A stretch of DNA of 64,000 nt from Lachnospiraceae bacterium. Its GTDB lineage: Bacteria > Bacillota > Clostridia > Lachnospirales > Lachnospiraceae. This document shows positions 34,324 through 42,179 of this stretch, piece by piece. The stretch is from positions 62,001 through 126,000 of the forward strand of contig JAAWAC010000002.1 in the NCBI GenBank assembly GCA_022791975.1, written 5' to 3'. Made by a program: the position numbers and the translations under genes. Numbering within the stretch: the first letter of the stretch is position 1; every line of letters begins with the position of its first letter. The notes below the pieces were generated by a model. That model saw only the letters and a program-made list of their open reading frames with translations. It ran no database searches and was not told the origin of the DNA.

Positions 34324-35073
34324 TTACCGGGGAGGGATGAGAGGAAGGTTTAGCTTTTTTAAGGTTTCTCGGGGATTTCTTTTCTCCGGAGTTGAGTTTC
34401 CTTCTTCCTGAAAAATTTTATTCTTGATTCTCAACATTCGAATATCTGTTTGTGATATGATTTCTGCACATTCTTGTAATTCTTTCTGAATTTCCTCCGG
34501 ATTTTGGATATTCTTTTTGTATTTTAGTTGATGCTCCAGGCTGGCCCAAAAATCCATGGCAATGGTTCGGATTTGGACCTCCACTTTCATGGGCTGCTTG
34601 CGGTCCGAGAAAAAGACAGGGATCTCCACAATCAGATGAAGGCTGCGATAACCGTTTTCTTTGGGGGATTTGATATAGTCTTTTCTATTCAGCAAGGTAA
34701 TATCGTCCTGCTTGATCAACATGTCTGCCACAGAATAGATGTCATCTATAAAGGAGCAGATAACCCGAATTCCGGCCACATCATTTAGCGTGGATGTCAT
34801 GGCTTCCACGGTGAGAGGTTGGCCATTGCGGTTCAGCTTTTCTACAATGCTGAAAGGCTTTTTCACCCGGGAGGTGATGAATTCAATAGGGTTGCGATTA
34901 TATCGAATGGAGAGCTCGTCGTTGAGCACCTCCAGCTTAGTACGGACCTCTTTGATGGCACAATTATACATCATCAGGGCCTCCTGGAACTGGTAGGCCT
35001 GGTTGATGAAATACTCCTGGGCATCAGGGAAGGAGATTTGTTGGATAAAATTTTTTTGTAGTTCGTTGTTCAT
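34324..35073 (-). CDS. Small alarmone (ppGpp) synthetase
   Basis: A 249-residue RelA/SpoT-domain protein of the RelQ/YjbM-like small alarmone synthetase type. Synthetase motifs: NDVAGIRVICSFIDDIY, YIKSPKENGYRSLHL and EVQIRTIAMDFWASLEHQLKYK. The HD hydrolase, TGS and ACT domains are missing, so it should only make (p)ppGpp from GTP or GDP and ATP. Start ATG 35073 with GAGGTA upstream. In the OFF orientation the invertible promoter at 35.7 kb would point toward this gene, about 500 nt away. Confidence 0.9.
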   Translation of the reverse strand: MNNELQKNFIQQISFPDAQEYFINQAYQFQEALMMYNCAIKEVRTKLEVLNDELSIRYNRNPIEFITSRVKKPFSIVEKLNRNGQPLTVEAMTSTLNDVAGIRVICSFIDDIYSVADMLIKQDDITLLNRKDYIKSPKENGYRSLHLIVEIPVFFSDRKQPMKVEVQIRTIAMDFWASLEHQLKYKKNIQNPEEIQKELQECAEIISQTDIRMLRIKNKIFQEEGNSTPEKRNPRETLKKLNLPLIPPR

Positions 35074-35558
35074 ATTTTGAGTACCTCATGTAGGTTATTT
35101 ATGTGAAAGCTTTTATTTTTGAATTTTGGTAATTTCCCCACAGGGTGCTTTCGTATGGGATTGTTTTCACAGAAATTGATTGCAAGGGACAATCTAGTAT
35201 GGATTTAGTCTAACATAATCTCTATTTTGGGGCAACTGTTATCTTGCACCATAATCTGCTGTTATTCATGCTTGGATGGTGGAAGAAAACTCTTGGGGGA
35301 TAAGGTGTCAACTGGGATATTTGAAAGAATCTTCTTGAAGGTGCAATGAAAGGGGAGACATTTGAATGGAAGGAAGCTCCTTGTTGCATACAGATATTTG
35401 AGTGTTTTTTCAGCATAATGCGTTTTTGGGAAACGGAGAATGGTTTTTGCATTTATGGTGAAGATTGGCTGAGTCGTTTTGAAACGATGAGGATAATAAT
35501 CAAACGCTAAAATAGTTGTGTGAATTTTATTTAAAATTTTTTAAATTGTATATAAAAA

Positions 35559-35585
35559 TTTCTTAGAGTAACCAACTCTACGAAA
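35559..35585 (+). repeat. Inverton site A (left)
   Basis: Arms TTTCTTAGAGT (35559-35569) and ACTCTACGAAA (35575-35585), which are inverted repeats with one mismatch, flank spacer AACCA (35570-35574). The 17-bp core 35564-35580 is an exact inverted copy of the core of site B. Confidence 0.8.
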
Positions 35586-35737
35586 TTTTAATAAAAAGAA
35601 ACAAAATGAGTACCTGTTCAAACACTCATAGTCCATAACTAGCAGCGTATAAATCTGCGGATTGTATCTTTCTGTGGGAATAATTTCATTAAAATCCTAG
35701 AAGTAAATAGAAAAAAACGAAAAAATAAAGATTCCTG

Positions 35738-35766
35738 TTGAAAATCCATAGGAATCTGGTTATAAT
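35738..35766 (+). promoter_or_regulatory. Promoter inside the inverton
   Basis: TTGAAA (35738-35743), exactly 17 nt, TATAAT (35761-35766). It faces the loaP-like genes; transcription would begin near 35773, upstream of site B. Confidence 0.85.
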
Positions 35767-35789
35767 AATACCTGTTGAAATAAAGAATT

Positions 35790-35816
35790 TTTCTTAGAGT
35801 TGGTTACTCTACGAAA
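35790..35816 (-). repeat. Inverton site B (right)
   Basis: Arms TTTCTTAGAGT (35790-35800) and ACTCTACGAAA (35806-35816) around spacer TGGTT (35801-35805). It lies in the transcribed leader, where it could also fold as an RNA hairpin (UAGAGU with ACUCUA). Confidence 0.8.
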
Positions 35817-35833
35817 TTTTCAATCTTCCAAAT

Positions 35834-36436
35834 ATGCAAAATGAAAATCTAAAAAGCAGATTCCAAAAGGAGGAATTGATCATCTGGTATATCGTATATT
35901 GCCAAAATCAAAAGGAGAGCAAGGTGATCAGTGCCTGTAAGTCCCGTTTGAACCGAGAGGTACTTCAGGACGCCTTTGTGTTTACCTGTGATCGAATGCG
36001 ACGTTATGAGGGAGCCTGGCACCTGGAACGTGGATTGCTATTTCCCGGATATGTGTTTTTAGAAAGCGGGAATGGAGAACAGTTGCTTTGGGAACTGAAA
36101 CAGCACACGGAAATGTGTTGGATGCTGGAAAATAATGGAAGCCAGCTGAAAGCTGTAGAGCCGGAGGAGGAGCGTTTTTTACAAAGCCTTTGTGGAACTG
36201 CTCATCACTCAGGGATGTCCCGCGGGTATATCTATAATGGACGAACCTTTGTGACGGAAGGCCCTCTACAGGGAAAGGAAAGCCTGATTCGGAAAATAGA
36301 CCGACATAAGCGGATAGCCCGGGTAGGGCTAGATCCGGAGAATAGAGCAGGCAGAAATAGTTCAGGGCAGTCAGGAGGCTCCTGCACCGGTTTTCAGGAG
36401 TTGCAGGTGGGACTTGAGATTGTGACAAAGTGTTGA
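35834..36436 (+). CDS. LoaP/UpxY-type NusG-like antiterminator 1
   Basis: A NusG paralog that is expected to ride on RNA polymerase and allow read-through of the long polysaccharide operon. N-terminal NGN domain begins at WYIVYCQNQKE, with the characteristic ERGLLFPGYVFLES; the KOW region is RTFVTEGPLQGKESLIRKIDRHKRIARV. Start is unclear: ATG 35834 (200 aa) has no ribosome site, while TTG 35876 (186 aa) directly follows AAAAGGAGGA but with a short 2-nt spacing; the domain boundary fits the latter. It is the first gene downstream of the invertible promoter. Confidence 0.85.
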   Translation: MQNENLKSRFQKEELIIWYIVYCQNQKESKVISACKSRLNREVLQDAFVFTCDRMRRYEGAWHLERGLLFPGYVFLESGNGEQLLWELKQHTEMCWMLENNGSQLKAVEPEEERFLQSLCGTAHHSGMSRGYIYNGRTFVTEGPLQGKESLIRKIDRHKRIARVGLDPENRAGRNSSGQSGGSCTGFQELQVGLEIVTKC

Positions 36437-36619
36437 TTAGAATTCCCAAAAGGAGCAGGAAGTAAAGCTTGAAGTAAGCTGACAGGAGTTCTAAAAGAGC
36501 AGCTGCCAAGATTTGAGGCTGTGATAAGAAGCTGAGAAGCTTCTGGAAAAAGTATCAGATATGCTTTACAGTGTGAGACTGCGAAGCATGTGGAAATACA
36601 AAATAGCGGGTGGATCTGG

Positions 36620-36639
36620 TTTGCAGTACAGACTGCAAA
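36620..36639 (+). promoter_or_regulatory. Perfect 8-bp RNA hairpin before second NusG paralog
   Basis: TTTGCAGT (36620-36627), loop ACAG, ACTGCAAA (36632-36639), in the spacer 48 nt before the ATG of the second antiterminator gene. LoaP proteins recognise an RNA hairpin in operon leaders, so this is a candidate recognition element; a spacer location after the first loaP-like gene is a caveat. Confidence 0.5.
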
Positions 36640-36686
36640 ATGGCGGAGCATACCCATTTTTGGACTCAGAGAGAAAGGGAAGAATT

Positions 36687-37232
36687 ATGTGGTATGCCAT
36701 CCAGACGATGACAGGGAGAGAAGAGGAAACCATAGAGACCATTCGCAAGGTGATAGAACCGAGGATATGTATGGAGTGCTTCCTATTAAAAAGGGAGGCG
36801 ATTTGGCGAATTCATGGCGGCTGTCGAATTCATACAGAGCGGCTGTTTCCAGGCTATGTGTTTGTGCGCATCAGCGATCCAGAGGAGTTTTATCGACAGT
36901 TGAAACAGGTACCACAATTTACACGGATACTGGGAAAGGATGGTCTGGATTTTCAACCGGTATCACAGGAGGAAGAAAAATTTTTAAAACAGTTGCTAAA
37001 CAAAGATCAGGAATATACAGTGCGGCTGTCTCCAGTGGAGGTAGACAAGCAGGGAAATATTATATCCTGTGGGGAGCCATTGAAGAGATATATAAATAAT
37101 GTAGTAAAAAAAAGGATTCGGTTACGGTATGTGATAATTCGAGTCTGGCTGTTGGGAAGAGAACGGGATATTTTGTTGGGGATTCGGGTGGAAGGAGATT
37201 ATCCATGGGACAAAAAAGATATGGAGGGGTAA
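36687..37232 (+). CDS. LoaP-type NusG-like antiterminator 2
   Basis: A 181-residue second NusG paralog. NGN domain from MWYAIQTMTGREEETIETI, with the conserved RLFPGYVFVRI; C-terminal KOW-like part PLKRYINNVVKKRIRLRYVIIRVWLLGRERDILLGI. ATG 36687 follows AAAGGGA; the longer frame from 36561 has no ribosome site. It overlaps the sugar-transferase gene by 28 nt. It is only distantly similar to the first paralog, so the two are unlikely to be a recent duplication and could recognise different signals. Confidence 0.87.
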   Translation: MWYAIQTMTGREEETIETIRKVIEPRICMECFLLKREAIWRIHGGCRIHTERLFPGYVFVRISDPEEFYRQLKQVPQFTRILGKDGLDFQPVSQEEEKFLKQLLNKDQEYTVRLSPVEVDKQGNIISCGEPLKRYINNVVKKRIRLRYVIIRVWLLGRERDILLGIRVEGDYPWDKKDMEG

Positions 37233-37825
37233 AGAGAGGAATTGATATAGGCCTATCTGCGGTAGGGCTGTTCTTACTTTCCCCACTGTTTTTAATATTA
37301 ATAGTGGCAATTAAACTGGATTCCAGGGGACCAGTTTTTTTTCGGCAGAAACGGGTGGGAATACATAAGACCTATTTCCAGATTCTGAAGTTTCGAACCA
37401 TGGAAGTAGACACACCTAAAAATATGCCTACTCATATGTTAAAAAATCCGGAACAATATATCACACGGGTAGGGAAATTTTTGCGAAAAACTTCGTTGGA
37501 TGAGCTTCCCCAAATAATAAATATACTTCGAGGAGAGATGAGCATTATCGGGCCACGTCCAGCGCTTTGGAATCAGCATGATTTGATTGCGGAGCGGGAT
37601 AAGTATGGGGCCAATGATGTGATGCCAGGGCTAACCGGATGGGCGCAAATCAATGGAAGGGATGAGCTGGAAATCCCGGTGAAGGCAAGGCTGGATGGGG
37701 AATATGTGGAGAGGATGAGTTTTGGCTTTGATATGAGATGCTTTTTGGGAACCATTGCGTCAGTACTGCGGGAAGATGGGGTGGTAGAGGGTGGAACCGG
37801 AAAAATAAAAAGCCAGCACAAGTAA
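37205..37825 (+). CDS. Priming sugar transferase (small phosphoglycosyltransferase)
   Basis: A 206-residue monotopic PGT of the WbaP/PglC/EpsL family that starts repeat-unit synthesis by moving a sugar phosphate to undecaprenyl phosphate. Signatures: KRGIDIGLSAVGLFLLSPLF membrane-entry helix, PVFFRQKRVG, FRTM, the catalytic-dyad region TSLDELPQ, and IIGPRPALW and PGLTGWAQINGRD. ATG follows GAAGGAG inside the end of the antiterminator gene, giving coupled translation. It marks the biosynthetic start of the polysaccharide cluster. Confidence 0.93.
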   Translation: MGQKRYGGVKRGIDIGLSAVGLFLLSPLFLILIVAIKLDSRGPVFFRQKRVGIHKTYFQILKFRTMEVDTPKNMPTHMLKNPEQYITRVGKFLRKTSLDELPQIINILRGEMSIIGPRPALWNQHDLIAERDKYGANDVMPGLTGWAQINGRDELEIPVKARLDGEYVERMSFGFDMRCFLGTIASVLREDGVVEGGTGKIKSQHK

Positions 37826-37887
37826 GGAGATAAAAACGGAGAATGCTGGTGAGAAAATATAGAATATAAGATAAAGGATGATAAAGC

Positions 37888-38778
37888 TTGAAACGCATTT
37901 TAATTACTGGGGCCAATAGCTATATTGGAGAAGCATTTAAAAATTGGGCAAAAAATAGATATTCCGACGAGTTTACAATCCATACCATAGACATGATAGA
38001 TGGAAGCTGGAAAAAGAAAAGCTTTTCTGGTTATGATGGGATCTTTCATGTGGCAGGAATAGCACACGCAGATGTGGGAAGGGTTTCAGAGGAACAGAAG
38101 GCCTTATATTATAAAGTGAACAGGGATTTGGCAATAGAAACGGCAAAGAAGGCAAAAGATGAGGGAATAAAGCAGTTTGTGCTTATGAGTAGCATGATTG
38201 TTTATGGGGAAAGTGCCAGACTGGGAAAGCGAAAGGTCATTACAGGAGAAACAAAGCCATGTCCTGCGAATTTTTATGGAGATAGTAAATGGCAGGCGGA
38301 TCAGGAGGTGCGCAGACTGGAAACGGACAATTTTCGGGTAGCAGTATTGAGACCACCCATGATTTATGGGAAGGGAAGTAAGGGAAATTATCCGATCCTG
38401 GCAAAGATGGCAAAGAAGCTGCCAATATTTCCGGACATTCAAAATGAGAGAAGTATGTTGCATATAGAGAATCTCTGTGAATTTTTATGTTTGTTGATGC
38501 AAAGCGGTGATGGGGGAGTCTACTTTCCACAAAACAGGGAATATGTGCAGACCAGCAAGCTGGTGAAGGAAGTGGCAAAAGTTCATGGACATACCCTTTG
38601 GGTAACAAAATTAGTGAACCCTGCTATATGGATATTGGGAAGAATTCCAGGAAGAATATCCGATTTAGTGAATAAAGCATTTGGTAATTTTGTATACGAC
38701 ACAAGAATGAGTGACAGTTTTAAGGGAGCCTACAGAGTCAATGATTTTAAGAGGAGTATTGAAAAAACAGAGGTTTAG
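37888..38778 (+). CDS. NAD-dependent sugar epimerase/dehydratase
   Basis: A 296-residue short-chain-dehydrogenase-type enzyme on nucleotide or lipid-linked sugars. Rossmann motif GANSYIG, catalytic Ser region MSSMIVYG and YGDSK (Y-x3-K). The C-terminal half contains RPPMIYGKGSKGN and ends with basic residues. TTG start at 37888 behind AAAGGATG. Such enzymes next to priming transferases often act as UDP-sugar 4-epimerases; substrate not determined. Confidence 0.82.
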   Translation: MKRILITGANSYIGEAFKNWAKNRYSDEFTIHTIDMIDGSWKKKSFSGYDGIFHVAGIAHADVGRVSEEQKALYYKVNRDLAIETAKKAKDEGIKQFVLMSSMIVYGESARLGKRKVITGETKPCPANFYGDSKWQADQEVRRLETDNFRVAVLRPPMIYGKGSKGNYPILAKMAKKLPIFPDIQNERSMLHIENLCEFLCLLMQSGDGGVYFPQNREYVQTSKLVKEVAKVHGHTLWVTKLVNPAIWILGRIPGRISDLVNKAFGNFVYDTRMSDSFKGAYRVNDFKRSIEKTEV

Positions 38779-38781
38779 GTC

Positions 38782-39870
38782 ATGAAAAAGGTTTTCTTGA
38801 TAGGCAATCATGATATTGTGATTTATAACTTCCGGAATGAACTGATTATGCGTTTCTTGCAGGAGGGGTATAAGGTTGGAGTGGTGTTGCCTTATGGAGA
38901 AAAGGTGGAGCTATTAAAACAAGAAGGATGCAAATATTATGAAGCAAAAGTGGACAGGCGGGGAATGAATATTTGCAGAGATTTGAAGCTCGTATGCAGA
39001 TATTGGAAAATTTTAAAAAAAGAGAAACCAAACATTGTTCTGACTTATACCATTAAGCCAAATATTTACGGGAGCCTGGCGGCTGGATTTTGGAGAATCC
39101 CCTGCATTGTAAATATTACAGGCCTGGGAAGCGCCGTAGAGAATCCGGGAATATTACAGCGCATATCCTTGTTTTTATACCATATTGCCCTAAGAAAGGT
39201 GCGTTATGTATTCTTTCAGAATCAGGCAAATATGGATTTTTTTATTTCCAGAAATATTTTAAAAAGGAATTATGAACTGCTTCCAGGATCGGGGGTAAAT
39301 ATAGAGCAGCATGTCTTTCAGGAGTATCCCATGGGGAACACAAAGTTTGTATTTGTGGGAAGGCTTATGAGGGAAAAGGGCATTGAAGAGTATTTGTATG
39401 CAGCTCAGATGCTTAGAGAGAAATACAAGGATGTGGAATTCCATATCTGTGGCTTTTGTGAGGAGGAGTATCAAGCCAGGATAGAAAAGCTTCAGAAGAA
39501 CCATACCATAATTTATCATGGAATGGTACAGGATATGAAGTTGATTTATAAGGAGATGAGCTGCCTGGTACTGCCCAGCTATCATGAGGGAATGTCAAAT
39601 GTCCTCCTGGAGGCAGCTGCAACGGGACGTCCAGGAATAGCCTCCCGAATCCCAGGATGTGAGGAGATTGTTGAGCATGAAAAGACAGGCTATCTGTTTG
39701 AACGAAAAAACAGAAAACAGCTCTGTGAGATGATGGAAACATTTATACATTTGTCCCATGAAGAAAGAGCAGCCATGGGGCGAAAAGCACGCAGGAAGAT
39801 GGAAAAGAGTTTTGACCGAAATATGATTGTGAATAAATATTTAGATGTGATAAAGGAGTTTTCAAAATGA
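38782..39870 (+). CDS. Glycosyltransferase family 4 (PglA-like)
   Basis: A 362-residue GT-B enzyme. N-terminal part: GVVLPYGEKVELLKQEGCKYYEA and KPNIVLTYTIKPNIYGSLAA; ITGLGSAVEN; C-terminal donor site: GRLMREKGIEEYL and YHEGMSNVLLEAAATGRPGI with the EX7E-like arrangement ending in EEIVEHEKTGYLF. Similar enzymes add the second sugar (often GalNAc or Gal) to undecaprenyl-linked acceptors. It starts 3 nt after the epimerase and overlaps the next gene by 4 nt. Confidence 0.88.
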   Translation: MKKVFLIGNHDIVIYNFRNELIMRFLQEGYKVGVVLPYGEKVELLKQEGCKYYEAKVDRRGMNICRDLKLVCRYWKILKKEKPNIVLTYTIKPNIYGSLAAGFWRIPCIVNITGLGSAVENPGILQRISLFLYHIALRKVRYVFFQNQANMDFFISRNILKRNYELLPGSGVNIEQHVFQEYPMGNTKFVFVGRLMREKGIEEYLYAAQMLREKYKDVEFHICGFCEEEYQARIEKLQKNHTIIYHGMVQDMKLIYKEMSCLVLPSYHEGMSNVLLEAAATGRPGIASRIPGCEEIVEHEKTGYLFERKNRKQLCEMMETFIHLSHEERAAMGRKARRKMEKSFDRNMIVNKYLDVIKEFSK

Positions 39871-41186
39871 GCTTATATGAAGAAATCTTAGAACAGAGAG
39901 AAAAAATCAGTTTGGTAGGCCTTGGCTATGTGGGGATGCCCATTGCTGTGGCCTTTGCGAGAAAGGTGCAGGTAATCGGCTTTGACTTGAATGAGGAGAA
40001 AATTAAGCTCTATCAATCAGGAATTGATCCCACAAATGAAGTGGGAAATGATGTAATTCAGCATACTACAGTTACATTTACTAGTGATGAGACGCTACTT
40101 CGAGAAGCCAGATTTCATATTGTGGCGGTTCCCACGCCGGTTAATGGGGACCATACACCGGATTTGACCCCAGTGGAAGGAGCCAGCCGAATCCTGGGGA
40201 GAAACTTGACAAAGGGTTCCATTATAGTTTATGAGTCCACGGTCTACCCAGGGGTGACAGAGGAAATCTGTGTGCCTATTTTGGAGAAGGAGAGCGGTCT
40301 GAAATGTGGCGTGGATTTTAAAGTTGGATATTCCCCAGAGCGCATCAATCCAGGGGATAAGGTACATAGACTGGAAACCATAACCAAGATTGTGTCTGGT
40401 ATGGATGAGGAGACACTGGAGGAGATTGCCAAAGTCTATGAGCTGGTGGTGGATGCAGGGGTTTACCGAGCAGAAAGTATCAAAGTAGCAGAGGCGGCCA
40501 AGGTAATTGAAAATAGCCAACGGGATATTAATATTGCCTTTATGAATGAGCTATCCATTATTTTTAACAAGATGGGAATTGATACAAAGGCAGTGCTCAA
40601 AGCAGCCGGAACAAAGTGGAATTTTCTGAACTTTACCCCTGGTTTGGTAGGTGGACACTGTATCGGTGTAGATCCCTATTATCTCACATACAAGGCAGAA
40701 CAGCTGGGGTATCATAGCCAGATTATTTTGTCAGGCAGAAGAATCAACGATGATATGGGAAAGTATGTGGCAGAGAATGTGGTAAAAAATTTAATCAAAG
40801 CTGATATACCAGTAAAACAGGCCCAGGTTGCAATCCTGGGCTTTACCTTTAAGGAAAACTGCCCGGATACCAGAAACACAAAAGTAATTGATATAGTGGA
40901 GGAGCTGCGTGAGTACGGAATTGAGCCAGTGCTCACAGATCCAGTGGCAGATGAAAAAGAGGCAAAGAGACTGTATGGTGTGGAATTTGTATCTATGGAT
41001 GCAGTGCGGGAAATGGATGCAGTAGTTCTTGCTGTGTCTCATCAGGAGTTTCTGGGACTTTCTCTGGAGAAGATGGATGCACTTTTTAAAGATACGGAAA
41101 ATGAGAAGAAGGTGCTGGTAGAGGTCAAAGGAATTTTGGACAGGCAGGCATTTATTTCTGCGGGATATCGTTATTGGAGATTATAG
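39867..41186 (+). CDS. tviB: UDP-HexNAc 6-dehydrogenase (TviB/WbpO-like)
   Basis: A 439-residue nucleotide-sugar dehydrogenase converting UDP-GlcNAc or UDP-GalNAc to the uronate with 2 NAD+. Signatures: VGLGYVGMPIAVAFA, VAVPTPVN, SPERINPGD, VAEAAKVIENSQRDINIAFMNE, catalytic-Cys motif GLVGGHCIGVDPYYL and TFKENCPDTRNTKV. The NDE/TviB branch rather than UDP-glucose dehydrogenase is indicated by these motifs and by the TviC-like neighbour. Overlaps the GT4 gene by ATGA. Confidence 0.9.
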   Translation: MSLYEEILEQREKISLVGLGYVGMPIAVAFARKVQVIGFDLNEEKIKLYQSGIDPTNEVGNDVIQHTTVTFTSDETLLREARFHIVAVPTPVNGDHTPDLTPVEGASRILGRNLTKGSIIVYESTVYPGVTEEICVPILEKESGLKCGVDFKVGYSPERINPGDKVHRLETITKIVSGMDEETLEEIAKVYELVVDAGVYRAESIKVAEAAKVIENSQRDINIAFMNELSIIFNKMGIDTKAVLKAAGTKWNFLNFTPGLVGGHCIGVDPYYLTYKAEQLGYHSQIILSGRRINDDMGKYVAENVVKNLIKADIPVKQAQVAILGFTFKENCPDTRNTKVIDIVEELREYGIEPVLTDPVADEKEAKRLYGVEFVSMDAVREMDAVVLAVSHQEFLGLSLEKMDALFKDTENEKKVLVEVKGILDRQAFISAGYRYWRL

Positions 41187-41204
41187 ATAGAGGAGTAAAC
41201 TATT

Positions 41205-42179
41205 ATGAATTATAAGGAACTAAAATTTCCGGAAAACAGTGTGTTTCTGGTTACAGGAGGAGCAGGATTTATTGGATCAAACTTGTGCGAGGCAATCTTA
41301 GATATGGGATATCAGGTTCGATGCCTGGATAATCTGTCCACTGGCAAACAGGAGAATGTAGATCTATTTCTTGAAAATGAAAGGTATACCTTTATAAAAG
41401 GAGACATCACAGATCTTGATACTTGTCTGGAAGCCTGTGAAGGGGTAAATTATGTGTTAAATGAAGCGGCCTGGGGAAGCGTACCGCGGAGCATTGAGAT
41501 GCCTCTTTATTATGAGGAAGTGAACATTCGGGGAACCTTGAATATGATGGAGGCAGCTAGACAAAGAGGTGTAAAGAAATTTGTCTATGCATCCAGCTCC
41601 TCTGTCTATGGAGATCATCCGATGCTCCCCAAAAAGGAGGGACAGGAAGGAAATCTTCTTTCGCCTTATGCACTGACAAAACGAGTGGATGAGGAATATG
41701 GAAAATTGTACAAAAAGTTGTATGGTCTGGATACGTATGGTTTGCGGTACTTCAATGTGTTTGGCAGGAGGCAGGATCCAAATGGTGCTTATGCAGCTGT
41801 GATTCCTAAATTTATCAAACAGTTGTTGAATGGAGAAACCCCAACGATCCATGGGGATGGAAAGCAAAGTCGGGATTTTACGTATGTTGAAAATGTGATT
41901 GAGGCAAATTTAAAAGCTTGTCAGGCAAGAAGTGAAGTGGCCGGACAAGCTTTTAATATTGCATATGGGGGAAGAGAATATCTGATTGATATATACCATC
42001 ATCTGTCCCATGCGCTGGGAAAAGAGGTGGAGCCAACCTTTGGGCCAGAGAGGGTTGGTGACATTAAGCACAGCAATGCGGATATTTCAAAGGCCAGGGA
42101 GCTTTTGGGGTATGAGCCGGAGTGGAGCTTTGAGAGAGGGATTGAAGCGGCCATTGCTTGGTATAGGGAGAATTTGTAA
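41205..42179 (+). CDS. tviC: UDP-HexNAc C4-epimerase (TviC/WbpP-like)
   Basis: A 324-residue extended short-chain epimerase. Rossmann GGAGFIGSN, NEAAWGSVPRSIEMP (the AALGSVPRSIE hallmark of WbpP/TviC), SSSSVYGDHP, Y-ALTK, and LRYFNVFGRRQDPNGAYAAVIP and the SRDFTYVENV. Interconverts UDP-GlcNAc/GalNAc or their uronates. With the dehydrogenase upstream it gives UDP-GalNAcA. It overlaps the asparagine-synthase-type gene (TAATG). Confidence 0.92.
   Translation: MNYKELKFPENSVFLVTGGAGFIGSNLCEAILDMGYQVRCLDNLSTGKQENVDLFLENERYTFIKGDITDLDTCLEACEGVNYVLNEAAWGSVPRSIEMPLYYEEVNIRGTLNMMEAARQRGVKKFVYASSSSVYGDHPMLPKKEGQEGNLLSPYALTKRVDEEYGKLYKKLYGLDTYGLRYFNVFGRRQDPNGAYAAVIPKFIKQLLNGETPTIHGDGKQSRDFTYVENVIEANLKACQARSEVAGQAFNIAYGGREYLIDIYHHLSHALGKEVEPTFGPERVGDIKHSNADISKARELLGYEPEWSFERGIEAAIAWYRENL

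Larger units (their letters stand above)
35559..35816 (+). promoter_or_regulatory. Putative invertible promoter element (inverton), ON orientation
   Basis: Two 27-bp sites (35559-35585 and 35790-35816) bound a segment that carries a near-consensus promoter facing the polysaccharide genes. Each site has 11-bp inverted arms around a 5-bp asymmetric spacer; spacers are AACCA and TGGTT, exact reverse complements, so site-specific recombination would invert the intervening segment. Flipping would turn the promoter toward the alarmone synthetase. No recombinase gene is in the window. Confidence 0.75.
35074..35833. other. Long AT-rich intergenic region with inverton
   Basis: About 760 nt without a credible gene. 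The 35074-35550 part holds presumed minus-strand promoter sequence for the alarmone synthetase and a small palindrome TCGTTT-TG-AAACGA at 35474-35487. The 35559-35816 part is the invertible promoter element described separately. The direct repeat CCTGTTGAAA occurs at 35734 and 35771. Confidence 0.6.

Noticed and set aside
35222-35452. 76-codon minus-strand frame in the intergenic region
   Set aside because: No ribosome site or family resemblance, composition not coding-like.
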